Assembly: GCF_017573465.1 (NCBI RefSeq)
Contig: NZ_JAGEPF010000028.1
Coordinates: 88,760 to 152,759 of the forward strand
Reading direction: 5' to 3'
Source of the DNA: Actinomadura violacea
GTDB taxonomy: Bacteria; Actinomycetota; Actinomycetes; Streptosporangiales; Streptosporangiaceae
DNA: 64,000 nucleotides
The first letter of the stretch is position 1. Every line of letters starts with the position of its first letter. Under the pieces are notes generated by a model, which saw only the letters and a program-made list of their open reading frames with translations, searched no databases and was not told the origin of the DNA. Positions 26,512 to 35,458 of the stretch are shown here, one piece after another. A program made the translations under genes and the position numbers.

Positions 26512-26868
26512 TCAGTCGTGGGGCGGGAGTTGGCCGATCTGGTGGTCGGCGACCTGGAGCGCCTCGTCGACCAGGCGGCGCAGATGCCCGTGCCGCAGCG
26601 CGTACACCACCCGTCGCCCCTCCTTGCGGGTGGTCACCAGCCCGGCCAGCCGAAGCCTGGCCAGGTGCTGGCTGACCGAGGTCCGCGAGGCCTTGGTGCA
26701 CTCGGTCAGCGTTGTGACATCGGCCTCGCTCTCCCCGAGACGGCGAAGCAGGGCCAGGCGGGTGGGGTCGGCGAGCAGGCCGAGAATCCGCGCGGCCACC
26801 TCGATCCGTTCGCCACCCTCTGGCTGTTGCGACCCGTGTGCACCTGATAGATGCATGCGTGCGCTCAT
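26512..26868 (-). CDS. ArsR/SmtB-family metal-responsive repressor
   Basis: A 118-residue winged-helix repressor: LLADPTRLALLRRL, then recognition helix region TKASRTSVSQHLARLRLAGLV and wing RKEGRRVVYAL. The last helix carries His93, His95, Asp108 and His109, a partial version of the alpha-5 metal site of zinc/nickel/cobalt sensors. ATG 26868 is used; longer frames run into the divergent gene. It overlaps the promoter region of the CDF transporter start, and the pair is a typical metal-efflux module. Confidence 0.88.
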   Translation of the reverse strand: MSARMHLSGAHGSQQPEGGERIEVAARILGLLADPTRLALLRRLGESEADVTTLTECTKASRTSVSQHLARLRLAGLVTTRKEGRRVVYALRHGHLRRLVDEALQVADHQIGQLPPHD

Positions 26869-26934
26869 ATGCACATAATGGTGAGGAGAAGCTCCGGCGT
26901 CCAGCCCGACCAGCGTCCACGAGAGGCACACTCG

Positions 26935-28047
26935 GTGAGCGACCACACCCACAGCCCCGAGCCGCACGAACCGGAACGGCACCGACCAGAGTGGCTTGAG
27001 CAAGGTGCGCCCGCCCCGCATGACCACGGTCACGGTCACGGGCATCGGCATGGACGCGGCTCGTGGGTGCGGCTGCGGCATCAGCTCGCGCATTTCGTCA
27101 CCCCGCACTCCCATGAGGCGATGGACAAGGTCGACACGGCCATGGAGACCTCGCGCCAGGGCATGCGGACGCTGTGGCTGTCGCTGGGCGTCCTGGGGGC
27201 GACCACCATCGTTCAGGCGGTGATCGTTGCGATGTCAGGATCGGTGGCGTTGCTGGGCGACACCATCCACAACGCCGCCGACGCTCTGACCGCCGTGCCG
27301 CTGGGCATCGCGTTCGTGCTGGGCCGCCGCGCGGCCAACCGCCGCTACACCTACGGCTACGGCCGCGCCGAGGACCTGGCCGGCATCGCCATCGTGCTCA
27401 CCATCACCGCCTCCTCCGCCGTGGCCGCCTACGAGGCCGTCGACCGGCTACTGCACCCGCGCGACATCACCCATGCAGGCATCGTCGCCATCGCCGCGGT
27501 GGTCGGGTTCATCGGCAACGAGTGGGTCGCCCGCTACCGCATCCGCACCGGCCGCAAGATCGGCTCGGCCGCGCTGGTCGCCGACGGCCTGCACGCCCGC
27601 ACCGACGGCTTCACGTCCCTGGCCGTGCTGCTCGGCGCAGGCGGCACCGCGATCGGCTGGCGCTGGGCCGACCCCGTCGTCGGCCTGCTGATCACCGTCG
27701 CGATCCTCATGGTCCTCAAAGACGCCGCCCGTGAGGTCTACCGCCGCCTGATGGACTCGGTCGACCCCGCCATGGTCGACACCGCCGAAACCGCACTGCG
27801 CGACGTCGACGGCGTCCGCGGACTCGGCCAGGTCCGCATGCGCTGGATCGGCCACGCCCTGCGCGCCGAGGCCGACATCATCGTCGACCCCGACCTGACC
27901 ATCGTCCAAGCCCACCGGGTCGCCGTCGACGCCGAACACGCCCTCATCCACGCGGTTCCGCGGCTGACCGCCGCCACCGTCCACACCGACCACCTCACCC
28001 ACGGCAACGACCCCCACCAGCCCCTGGCCCACCACACCGGCGCCTGA
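26935..28047 (+). CDS. cation diffusion facilitator (CDF) metal exporter
   Basis: A 370-residue proton-coupled heavy-metal exporter of the cytoplasmic membrane. The N-terminus is His-rich (HDHGHGHGHRHGRG), then about six membrane segments with metal-site motifs HNAAD in TM2 and DGLHARTD in TM5, and a C-terminal cytoplasmic metal-binding domain. GTG 26935 follows GAGAGG; an upstream ATG frame would overlap the repressor's promoter. Divergent ArsR regulation suggests induction by Zn, Co, Ni or Cd; which one is not readable. Confidence 0.9.
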   Translation: MSDHTHSPEPHEPERHRPEWLEQGAPAPHDHGHGHGHRHGRGSWVRLRHQLAHFVTPHSHEAMDKVDTAMETSRQGMRTLWLSLGVLGATTIVQAVIVAMSGSVALLGDTIHNAADALTAVPLGIAFVLGRRAANRRYTYGYGRAEDLAGIAIVLTITASSAVAAYEAVDRLLHPRDITHAGIVAIAAVVGFIGNEWVARYRIRTGRKIGSAALVADGLHARTDGFTSLAVLLGAGGTAIGWRWADPVVGLLITVAILMVLKDAAREVYRRLMDSVDPAMVDTAETALRDVDGVRGLGQVRMRWIGHALRAEADIIVDPDLTIVQAHRVAVDAEHALIHAVPRLTAATVHTDHLTHGNDPHQPLAHHTGA

Positions 28048-28248
28048 CTCAGGACGACCGGCGACGTGAGGTCGCGGCTGATCTCCGTGAGCGGATCCGG
28101 GCGTTCGCATCGGGATCGCTCGAGCACAAGCCGCTGGTGCTGGAGGTGTCGTGAGCCCGCTGCCCGACCAGTCGAAATGGGACTAGACGATCTAGGGCTG
28201 GACAAGGCCGGACTCCGGAAGCCGTCTTGTCAACAGAAGGTTAGGGGT
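28048..28248. other. intergenic stretch with a possible C-terminal gene fragment
   Basis: Bases about 28047-28154 read on the + strand as a coding-like tail ending at TGA (EVAADLRERIRAFASGSLEH region) with no start; it may be the end of a lost gene. The T-arm-like AGGGG-TTCAGT-CCCCT at 28243-28258 followed by CGCCGGCTCC resembles a tRNA 3' end but the loop is one base short and no upstream arms fold. Confidence 0.3.
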
Positions 28249-28415
28249 TCAGTCCCCTCGCCGGCTCCTAACGACCTGCCTGCCGCCCCGCGCGTCCTCG
28301 CCGAGGTAGACGACGCCTTGGCCGCCTTCGCCGAGCCGACTGGCCAGCCAGCACGCGCCGGGCCGCTCCGGGATTCGTTTGGAATCCCCCGCGCGGGGGC
28401 GAAGGAACGCCAGAG
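28249..28415 (-). pseudogene. remnant of an N-terminal Ser/Thr protein kinase domain
   Basis: Minus-strand frame with the glycine-rich ATP loop of actinobacterial receptor-type kinases: WLASRLGEGGQGVVYLG, preceded by LRPRAGDSKRI, which is the usual approach to that loop. The frame then stops after about ten more residues, exactly at the tRNA-like 3' sequence, so the catalytic lobe is absent. A dead fragment; it may derive from a kinase-WD40 protein. Confidence 0.6.
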
Positions 28416-28820
28416 ATCAATCATCAGCCAGGGCCACCTCCGGACGGCGGGTGCCGACCCCGCGCCGCAGGGGCTGTGCGTCTCCGGCCCGTCGAAGCGT
28501 GATGCCCACGCCCGCCTGCGTCCGGGCCTGGCCAGAGACGGCGGTGAGCGCCCTCATGGACCACGACTTCTTCTCGGAAAATTCAGAAAGGAAGGACCTG
28601 ATCCGTGTGGCGGCCGCCGCAATGGCGGCGATCGGGGGGCGATGTGGGCGCGATCTACGGAGTAGATAGCATCAAATCCGTACACGTCACTCCGTCGAAA
28701 TCCTCCATTACCAATTGTTCGAGATTGGTCTCGGAAAGTAATCCCGAGCATCGCCAGTCCGGATCGGCCGCGTGGCCGTCCGGTGCAGATCCGTAGCGGT
28801 CTGCGGAGAGGAACGCCGTC
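28416..28820. other. intergenic stretch upstream of the WD40 gene
   Basis: About 400 bases with no recognisable gene. Bases 28680-28745 are A+T-richer than the surroundings and probably hold the promoter of the WD40 lipoprotein gene. Confidence 0.4.
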
Positions 28821-29864
28821 ATGATGGGTGAGTCGTCTTCAGCGCAGGACGCGGGAACAAGAGGACTGCTCAGGCGGCGGAGCGTCCTGCTCGCCGGGGT
28901 GGGGACAGCCGCCCTGATGCTGTCCGACGCCTGCAGCGGCAGGCATGCCGGCGCCTCCGGCGGGCGGAAGACCGCCCGCCCGCAACCGCTCGGGAGCGGA
29001 CGCGCCCTTTCCGGCAGTGGCGGTGCCGCCTGCGTCGCGTTCAGTCCGGACGGCAAACTCCTGGCCACCGGTGGCCAGGACAAGACCGTCCGATTGTGGA
29101 AAACGGACACCGGCGCCCGAATCGCGACCCTCAAAGGCCACGTGGAGGTGGTCGTACAGGTCGCATTCAGTCCGGATGGCAAGACCTTGGCCAGCGCGGG
29201 CGATGACAGCGTATTGCTGTGGGATGTGGCCCGGCACGCCCGGATCGGCATCGTCTTAGGCCATGAGAAGGCGGTCGACGCAATCGCGATCAGCCCGGAC
29301 GGAAAGACGCTGGCCAGCGGCAGCGTTGATGAGACCATTCGACTGTGGCGCATGGCCGACCAGTCCCGCATCGCCAAGATCGAGCCTCAGGCCGCGACGG
29401 TCAGCGCGCTGGCGTTCAGTCCCGACGGCAAGATCCTGGCGAGCGGCCACGACAACTCCGTCGCCACCGGGGGCCACAGCATCCGGCTCTGGAGCGTGCC
29501 GGGCTGGAAGCCCGTCGGCACCCTCTCCGGCCACACCCAGGAGGTCGAGACGCTGGCCTTCAGCCCGGACGGCCGGACGCTGGCCAGCGGCAGCGGCGAC
29601 GGCACCGTCCGGCTCTGGGACATGGCGGCGAAGACCGCCGCCGGCATGCTCACCGGCCACCAGAGCACCGTCGACTCCGTGGCCTTCGCCCCCGGCGGCA
29701 AGGCCCTGGCCAGCACGAGCTCCGACAAGACCACCCGCCTGTGGGACGTGGCCGCCCGCAGGACCACCCGCACCGGCGCGGGCGGCGGAACCGTCGCGTT
29801 CACCCCGGATGGCACGATCCTCGCCGGTTCGACCGACGACGCCGTCCTCCTCTGGAGCCTCTGA
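28821..29864 (+). CDS. WD40-repeat lipoprotein
   Basis: A 347-residue exported protein. The N-terminus has arginines before a hydrophobic stretch (LLRRRSVLLAG) and lipobox LSDAC, so it is probably a lipoprotein, possibly Tat-dependent. Seven WD40 repeats follow, each with a variant of FSPDGKxLASG...D...LW, enough for one closed propeller. ATG 28821 has GAGAGGAA upstream. Such propellers scaffold protein complexes; the nearby kinase remnant raises the possibility that it was part of a kinase module. Function unknown. Confidence 0.85.
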   Translation: MMGESSSAQDAGTRGLLRRRSVLLAGVGTAALMLSDACSGRHAGASGGRKTARPQPLGSGRALSGSGGAACVAFSPDGKLLATGGQDKTVRLWKTDTGARIATLKGHVEVVVQVAFSPDGKTLASAGDDSVLLWDVARHARIGIVLGHEKAVDAIAISPDGKTLASGSVDETIRLWRMADQSRIAKIEPQAATVSALAFSPDGKILASGHDNSVATGGHSIRLWSVPGWKPVGTLSGHTQEVETLAFSPDGRTLASGSGDGTVRLWDMAAKTAAGMLTGHQSTVDSVAFAPGGKALASTSSDKTTRLWDVAARRTTRTGAGGGTVAFTPDGTILAGSTDDAVLLWSL

Positions 29865-30051
29865 CCCAGGGGCCTCTGCTCGGCAACCAGCCGATCGCCG
29901 AGCCGCCCAGCCTCATCATGCTGGCCCTGCCTGCCGGACGGGGTGGTGCGGGGGATAGCCCGCCACGTCGGCTGCGGCCCGCTCCAAGCCGCAGGGCCGA
30001 GTTCCGTTGCCTCGATGTATTGGGCGGCTCCACCACCGGGGCGTCACGGTG
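29865..30051. other. short intergenic stretch after the WD40 gene
   Basis: No gene or clear terminator seen. Confidence 0.3.
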
Positions 30052-30340
30052 ATGCGCACGCTGCCGACCGCCCTTGCCGACCCCGACACCCTCCTGGTGC
30101 TGCCAGCCAACCTCGCGGCCGTCCATGCTCAGGTGATCACGGCGATCGGGAGCCCCTGCACAGCAGGGCCTACTTGCTCGCAACCCGCCTCCAGTAACTA
30201 GCGGACGATGGCCGGTGCCGTGTGTGCTCGGCGTGGACGACTTCACCCCGCGCAAGCGCCTCGATTACGCCACCGTCCTCATCGCTGCCCAGACCCGGCA
30301 GCGCGTCGAGGTGCTGCCCGTGCGAGGCCGGTCGCCGGTG
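30052..30340 (+). pseudogene. ISL3-family transposase remnant
   Basis: Two degraded pieces. 30052-30201 codes for an N-terminal-like segment (LANLAAVHAQVITAIGS is approximate; PTCSQPASS resembles the zinc-binding region). 30215-30330 codes for VLGVDDFTPRKRLDYATVLI, which matches the catalytic-domain opening of ISL3 transposases (VLGVDDFALRRG). The middle and the rest of the transposase are missing and a frame change separates the pieces. No terminal repeats found. Confidence 0.55.
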
Positions 30341-30474
30341 GCGCGGGGGCACGCGGGGAGTGGCGTGCGGCGCGCAGGTTCAGTTGTTACTGGGTGGTGG
30401 TCGGTTGCGTTGTGGTCCTGGGAGGAGGTCAGAGGCCATGGTTCGCCCCCGCAGACCATGGCCTCTGACTGTGG

Positions 30475-31851
30475 CTATGGGCGCAGGTACGGGCCTGGGT
30501 GGTGGCGGGTGAAGGACGGGCTCGTCGGGTGCAGGCCCGGTTCGGGGTCTGTGTCGAAGACGGTCTGGTAGTCGGGGCCGAGCCCGACCGCGGCGCTGTT
30601 CAGCGCAGCCGGTTCGGTGGTCGGCCAGTGGCGGGTGTTCATTCGGGTCAGGAGGGTTCGGAGGGTCGTGATCTCTTCGGAGGCGGTGAAGCTGCAGTGG
30701 TAGCCGCGGTCCACGTAGAGCTGCTTCAGGTTGGCCGGGTTGCCCGCGCGACGCACCTGGGTGGCGTACCAGCGCTGGTTCTCCGGGGGGACGTTGCCGT
30801 CGCCGGTCGTGTGCAGGGTCACCACTGGCCAGGGAGTGCGGCCGGTGGGGGTCCCGTAGCGGGCGAGGTAGCGGACGGCCGTGGGGTCGGCCTTGACACG
30901 GGGTGCGGCGTTGAGGCGGGCGAGGTCCTCGCGAAGGCTTAGGCCGGCTTCGCTGTAGGCGCGTTTCACCAGCTGCTTCTGGGTGGAGCGGGCTAGGAGC
31001 GTCCGGTAGTCCACACCCGTGTTCCAGGACGGGTTGCCGCCGGCGCGCTGCTCGATGTCGGTGCGGTTGAGGCCCCAGAAGGCGCCCCGGTCGTAGGCGG
31101 CGTAGTAGGCCTGCTGTTCCACCTGACCGGCGACCGTGTCGGGTGCCGGCGCGCGTGCGGCGTAGCGGCCGGGGATGTCGGCGAGAGCGGCGGCGAGGGC
31201 GAGGCGAGCGCGCCCCTGGGGGTTGTCGAGGGCGGCGCCCAGTGCGCGGCGGGCGTTGGTCGTGTTCTTCTGCGGGTCCTTGATGCGGACCAGGTCGAGG
31301 TCGGGTGCGAGAAGTGTCTTGATCGCGAAGTTCGCGTCGAGGGCGCTGTTGAAGTGCCCGGTCGTGCCGCCGAGGACTCCGCAAAGGGAGGCGACACCGG
31401 CGAAGCGGCGCGGGTCGCGTTCCGCCAGCAGGACGGCGGTGAGGCCGCCGGCGGACGAGCCCGCCGAGATGGTGCGGCGAGGCTTGCCGATGTTCGTGGT
31501 GAACCAGTCGAGCAGGTCCATCTGGTCCTTCAAGCCCGCCTCGACCACACCCCAGCCGCGCGGGACGCGGAGTTGCGAGGCGGCCAGCGCGTATCCGTGG
31601 TCGAGCAGCCACTGCTTCGTGGCCGGGTGGTTCGTCAGTTCGATGTCCGAGGGCGCGGGGGACTCCAGGCTGTACGCGCCATGGCTCCACAGAAGAAGCG
31701 TCCCGTTCCAGTGGTCGGGGATCTCGACGCGGTAGGGAACTCCGTCGATGTCGCCGTCACGGACATCGGCGCGGGCGGGCAGCGCGACCGCGGTAAGGGC
31801 GGCGAACACCATCAGCGGAACGGTGCGGCACAACAGGCGGAGGCGGTTCAT
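30475..31851 (-). CDS. secreted alpha/beta-hydrolase
   Basis: A 458-residue secreted hydrolase. The signal peptide MNRLRLLCRTVPLMVFAALTAVA ends near ALPARA (stated here in outline), then an alpha/beta-hydrolase fold with the nucleophile elbow GSSAGG, an acidic/loop segment TTGDGNVPPENQ and a late His in GYHCSF. ATG 31851 is chosen because the upstream part of the frame is antisense to the divergent regulator and has no coding character. Likely a peptidase- or esterase-type enzyme; substrate unknown. Divergent regulator at 31927. Confidence 0.85.
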   Translation of the reverse strand: MNRLRLLCRTVPLMVFAALTAVALPARADVRDGDIDGVPYRVEIPDHWNGTLLLWSHGAYSLESPAPSDIELTNHPATKQWLLDHGYALAASQLRVPRGWGVVEAGLKDQMDLLDWFTTNIGKPRRTISAGSSAGGLTAVLLAERDPRRFAGVASLCGVLGGTTGHFNSALDANFAIKTLLAPDLDLVRIKDPQKNTTNARRALGAALDNPQGRARLALAAALADIPGRYAARAPAPDTVAGQVEQQAYYAAYDRGAFWGLNRTDIEQRAGGNPSWNTGVDYRTLLARSTQKQLVKRAYSEAGLSLREDLARLNAAPRVKADPTAVRYLARYGTPTGRTPWPVVTLHTTGDGNVPPENQRWYATQVRRAGNPANLKQLYVDRGYHCSFTASEEITTLRTLLTRMNTRHWPTTEPAALNSAAVGLGPDYQTVFDTDPEPGLHPTSPSFTRHHPGPYLRP

Positions 31852-31926
31852 GCCCCGCACCTTCCAGGGGGCTCCGGCCCCGGTGCAATGATTTTGAAAA
31901 TAGCCTAAATGTTGTAAATTCCGGCC

Positions 31927-32901
31927 ATGCTGCGGCTCTGGCTCGACTACGAGGACCTCACCCGGATCCGCATCACCCCGGGCCTCTCGCCGATCGCCCA
32001 GACCGTTCTCGGCGCCCAGGCCCTGCGCGGGGCAGGGCCGGAACCGGTTCTCGGCCCATGGCGGGCGCGAACGCGCACGAGGCTCACCGGCCCGTCGCGT
32101 CTGCTGCTCGACCTGGTCCCGCCCGGACGCCTGCTCCCCGATTTCCTGACGCCGTACACCCATGTGCCGGGGTTCGAATCGGAGCTCGACGCCGTCGCCT
32201 CGACGCCCCTGCGGCGCGTCCGCGCAGAACTGGAGCGGACGTACGGTCCACGGCCGCCGGTCTCGTGGCTTTCCCGCCTGGCCGCCGGAGATTCGGAGGC
32301 GATGCGGGCGCTCATCTGCGGGCTCCGTGACTTCCACCGGGTCGCGCTGGCCGACCTGTGGGCCGGCATGGGCGCCCACCTGTCCGCCGAGGCCGGCGGG
32401 CATGCCCGGAGGATGGCCGACCGCGGAATCGGCGGACTGCTGGGGAGCTTGCACACTGGCATCCGCTGGACGCCACCGGTTCTGGAGATCGAAACGCTGC
32501 GCGACGGCGACGTGCGCCTGCAGGGCCGGGGCCTTCAGTTCGTCCTGTCGCCGTTCGTCACCGAGCCGCGTGTCCTGATCGCCGGCGACGGTCCGGTGGC
32601 CGTGGTGGTTCCCGCGTCGCGGCCGTTCGGCGTGACGGGCGGGCGCGACACCCTGCCGCAGGTGTTCGGACGGACGCGTGCGGCCGTGATCCAGGTGGTC
32701 GGCGCGCAGCGGGAGCTCACGACAGGGGCGCTGGCGGCCCGGCTCCAGATCAGCGCGGCGTCCGCGTCCCAGCACGCCACCGCCCTTCGCGGCGCCGGTC
32801 TCATCACCAGCGAGCGCCGGGGCAAGACGGTGCACCATGCGCTGACCCCGCTCGGCGAGCGCTTCCTGCACGGTTCGAACCTGCCGGAAAGCCAGGAATG
32901 A
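31927..32901 (+). CDS. ArsR-type winged-helix regulator with long N-terminal domain (DUF5937-like)
   Basis: A 324-residue regulator. The first about 240 residues are an alpha/beta domain of the kind called DUF5937; the last about 80 form an ArsR-type winged helix (LTTGALAARLQISAASASQH, wing SERRGKTVHHAL). The 75-base gap to the divergent hydrolase is A+T-rich (TTTTGAAAATAGCCTAAATG) and must hold both promoters. It probably controls the hydrolase and itself; effector unknown. Confidence 0.82.
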   Translation: MLRLWLDYEDLTRIRITPGLSPIAQTVLGAQALRGAGPEPVLGPWRARTRTRLTGPSRLLLDLVPPGRLLPDFLTPYTHVPGFESELDAVASTPLRRVRAELERTYGPRPPVSWLSRLAAGDSEAMRALICGLRDFHRVALADLWAGMGAHLSAEAGGHARRMADRGIGGLLGSLHTGIRWTPPVLEIETLRDGDVRLQGRGLQFVLSPFVTEPRVLIAGDGPVAVVVPASRPFGVTGGRDTLPQVFGRTRAAVIQVVGAQRELTTGALAARLQISAASASQHATALRGAGLITSERRGKTVHHALTPLGERFLHGSNLPESQE

Positions 32902-33332
32902 CCGCGGAACGCCGTCTCCTGGCACGGGGCGGGGTGTTCAGGCCGTCAGCGGCGGCAAAAGCCCTTGGGGTTCGAGGGCATGCGCTCATTGCAGCGGACG
33001 CGGCTGGTCTTACTTCCGCCCCTGCCGACCAGGTCGTATGCGGCGTTGCCGCGGACGATGCTGGCCTTGACCAGGTTGCGTCGCGCCGGACGGACGGAGC
33101 CACGCCCGGGAACAGGCCGATGCCGCCGGAGTTGGGCAGCTAAGGGCCGGCGCTGTTCAGCAGTCACCAGGCGAGGGGGAGACCTGATGGCATCTGTCAG
33201 GCGGCGATATCGCGCTGGTGAGGTTCCCACCGAAGCGGTGGTTACGCACTACGACGCCGATTGAGCCGGGGCCCGCCGCCGGAGCCGCTCTCCGGGCTAT
33301 GGCTCAGCTGCGTGTCCCAGCATGCTGGAGGC
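32902..33332. other. intergenic stretch with a possible C-terminal fragment on the minus strand
   Basis: On the minus strand 32946 to about 33080 codes for a basic tail (NLVKASIVRGNAAYDLVGRG then two Cys, ending NPKGFCRR) with good codon bias but no convincing start; it may be a gene fragment. No other gene seen. Confidence 0.3.
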
Positions 33333-33818
33333 ATGGCGTCTATCAGGTTGTCCGTTAGTGAGGAGGTCGATGCGCTCGCCGAGCTGCGCCGGGCCTTGGA
33401 CGCCGACACGGCGTTCATGCTCGCTGAGCCCGGTGAACGCGGCCACGAACTTCCTGACGCCTCGTACCGGTTCGTCGCCGAGGAGGGCGGCCAGCTCGTC
33501 GGCGTGATCGACGTCCGCGCTTTGCCATGGCGGCGTGCCCGTGGCCGGGGCGCCATCGTGCTCGGAGTACGTGCCTCACACCACGCACGGGGGATCGGTC
33601 GTGGCCTGCTGGACGCGGCGATCGCTGAGGCACGGCGGCGCGGGATGTGGCGGCTGGAACTGTCGACGATGTCCCATAACCACGTCGCGTTGCGGCTGTA
33701 CGCAGCCTGCGGGTTCGAGGTGGAGGGGGTGCGGCGCTCCTCACTGTGCGTGGAGGGCGAGCTCGTCGACGAGTACTACATGGGAATGGTTCTCCAGCGT
33801 GCGGACCGGGTGCAGTGA
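33333..33818 (+). CDS. GNAT-family N-acetyltransferase
   Basis: A 161-residue acetyltransferase. The acetyl-CoA binding motif is in VRASHHARGIGRGLLDAAI, followed by the beta-5/alpha-4 element NHVALRLYAACGFEVEG typical of the RimI/RimJ-like group. ATG 33333 is used; the upstream part of the frame is not coding-like. Substrate (amine, aminoglycoside or peptide N-terminus) cannot be predicted. Confidence 0.85.
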   Translation: MASIRLSVSEEVDALAELRRALDADTAFMLAEPGERGHELPDASYRFVAEEGGQLVGVIDVRALPWRRARGRGAIVLGVRASHHARGIGRGLLDAAIAEARRRGMWRLELSTMSHNHVALRLYAACGFEVEGVRRSSLCVEGELVDEYYMGMVLQRADRVQ

Positions 33819-33936
33819 GCGTCGCCCGGCCGGGCCGCCCAGCTCAGGGACGCCGGTCAGCGCCAGGGGTCCGCGTTGAACGGCACGCCCGGCTAGGCCG
33901 TGTTTCAGAAGTCGTCCGGCGTTCTGCTTGGCTGCG

Positions 33937-34245
33937 CTATCGGTGGGCTAGCCAGATGATGGTGTCGTTGGCGATCTTGCTTGGGTCGGTTTCGGTGGTC
34001 AGCTGGTGGTCGCTGCGGCGGGCGTCGCGGTATTCGACTTCGTAGCCGCCTTCGTCCAGCCTCGAGATCGAGGCGTACCAGGCGGGGTCGTCTATGAGCG
34101 GTTCGATGGTGATGAAGGTGTTGTCGGTGAGATCGAGGTCGCCGATGAGCATGAAGATCGCGTCTTCGGAGGGCTCGTCGATGAAGTCACCGTTCTCGGT
34201 TTCGGCGCGGTGGGAGGCGTTCTCGACGGCAAAGCGGAGGGCCAT
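33937..34245 (-). CDS. hypothetical acidic protein, 102 residues
   Basis: Not recognised. Strongly acidic, soluble, predicted mixed alpha/beta (IFMLIGDLDLTDNTFITIEP, GGYEVEYRDAR). ATG 34245 has AGGA ten bases upstream. Base composition is clearly lower in G+C than its neighbours. Size, acidity and isolation resemble immunity proteins, but no toxin gene adjoins; treat this as a guess. Confidence 0.5.
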   Translation of the reverse strand: MALRFAVENASHRAETENGDFIDEPSEDAIFMLIGDLDLTDNTFITIEPLIDDPAWYASISRLDEGGYEVEYRDARRSDHQLTTETDPSKIANDTIIWLAHR

Positions 34246-34366
34246 GGCGGGTCCTGTCACCTGGAGTGCTTGATCGGCACGGTCAGAATGGCACAGGTCC
34301 TGGTCGCAGCAACCCGCCGATCACAGCGATGTACGCACTGGCTTCGAAACGGGCAGGCCCGAATGC

Positions 34367-34900
34367 CTAGGGCCGGACGGCGCGCCTCACTCCGGCGATG
34401 GACCAAGCGGCGGTGGACCACAGGGTCAGCGCACAGCCGACTCCAACGAGGGTGAAGACAGCGCCCGGTGAGGCATTCGCGAACCGTGCCACGAGACCGG
34501 CGATGCCGATGACGGTCAGAGCCGCGCCAGGAACGACAAGCCGGTGGTCGGCGAAGACACGCGCCAGTGGGAGGAAGTGGAGGCCGACCACGACCGCGAC
34601 CAGCGGCATGATCAGCTCGGGGACCCCGCCCGTGCCACAACCGGTGGCGATCGCGGCGATGAGGAGCCACTGCACGACATTGACCTGCCCGAACCGGCGT
34701 CGCTGCAGGGGCGGCAACGGCTGGCTCACCTCATCTGCCGACTCCGACGGCAGTCTGCGCGCCACGAATACCAGGGTGAGTACGACCACGAGTCCCAGCA
34801 GGCACGCCGCCCCCATGGTTGCACCCCCGAAGTGCCCCAGTCCGGCAAGCAGCCAGCCAAAGCCGAAGAATGCGTAGAAACCAACCCCCGCCCTGATCAC
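34367..34900 (-). CDS. hypothetical membrane protein with five predicted helices
   Basis: A 177-residue membrane protein not assigned to a known family. Hydrophobic segments: AGVGFYAFFGFGWLLAGLG, GAACLLGLVVVLTLVFVA, VVQWLLIAAIATGCG, LIMPLVAVVVGLHFLPLA and two near the C-terminus. GTG 34900 was chosen since the upstream extension is Arg/Gly-rich and not coding-like. No partner genes. Confidence 0.6.
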   Translation of the reverse strand: MIRAGVGFYAFFGFGWLLAGLGHFGGATMGAACLLGLVVVLTLVFVARRLPSESADEVSQPLPPLQRRRFGQVNVVQWLLIAAIATGCGTGGVPELIMPLVAVVVGLHFLPLARVFADHRLVVPGAALTVIGIAGLVARFANASPGAVFTLVGVGCALTLWSTAAWSIAGVRRAVRP

Positions 34901-35458
34901 GCGGCCAGTGTAGGCAGGAAACCTGGAGGCCCGGGACGACCGCACCAGGCCACCGGCGCCGGCCGCGCTCGGCGCCCCCGCACTGTCTCTCCCCGGACCT
35001 CTTCCACGGTCCGAGGCAACTTCTCTAGTTCGCTGCCGCACTGGCCAGCGGCTCAGGCAGCAGCGCGGCCCGCGAGAGGGGAAGGTGAAGGCCGATCACG
35101 TCCAGGACGGCTGCTGCTTGTCGTGACACCTACGGCACCAACACTTGGATCCGCGCGGTTGCCGCCGACGGCTCACGGCCACAGCCACGGCGGGGAAGAA
35201 CTGCGCTACATGGGGGTGGTTCACCAGTGTGCACCCGCCTGTGTGCTCCGACGTATTTCGTTAAAGGTGACGCCCGAGGGGTCGGGTTCGATCGGCCGCC
35301 CGGACGGAGTGGTGGACAAGGTGCGGTCGCGGCGCAGGGCGTCGGGCCAGGTCTTCTAAGGACACCGACAAGCCTCTCACCTCACGGCCGCGCCACCGGC
35401 GGTTGCCGCATTGGTAGGCGCACCCGACGATGTCGGTGCCGGCTGCCATAGTGCGAGC
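34901..35458. other. intergenic stretch, no gene recognised
   Basis: About 560 bases; open frames without domains. Nothing identifiable. Confidence 0.4.

Noticed and set aside
28201..28270. A complete tRNA gene
   Set aside because: Only a T-arm-like stem and acceptor-like 3' end; the T loop has six bases and no anticodon or D arm folds.
29060..29860. Periodic DNA repeats inside the WD40 gene as a repeat array
   Set aside because: The periodicity follows the seven WD40 protein repeats; the DNA copies have diverged and are not an independent repeat element.
30475..32925. An 816-residue minus-strand frame covering the hydrolase and beyond
   Set aside because: The upstream 360 residues are antisense to the divergent regulator gene, low in coding bias; the signal peptide at 31851 marks the true start.
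32946..33230. Minus-strand frame with a C-terminal NPKGFCRR
   Set aside because: Coding bias is good for only about 45 codons and there is no start or family match; kept only as a possible fragment.
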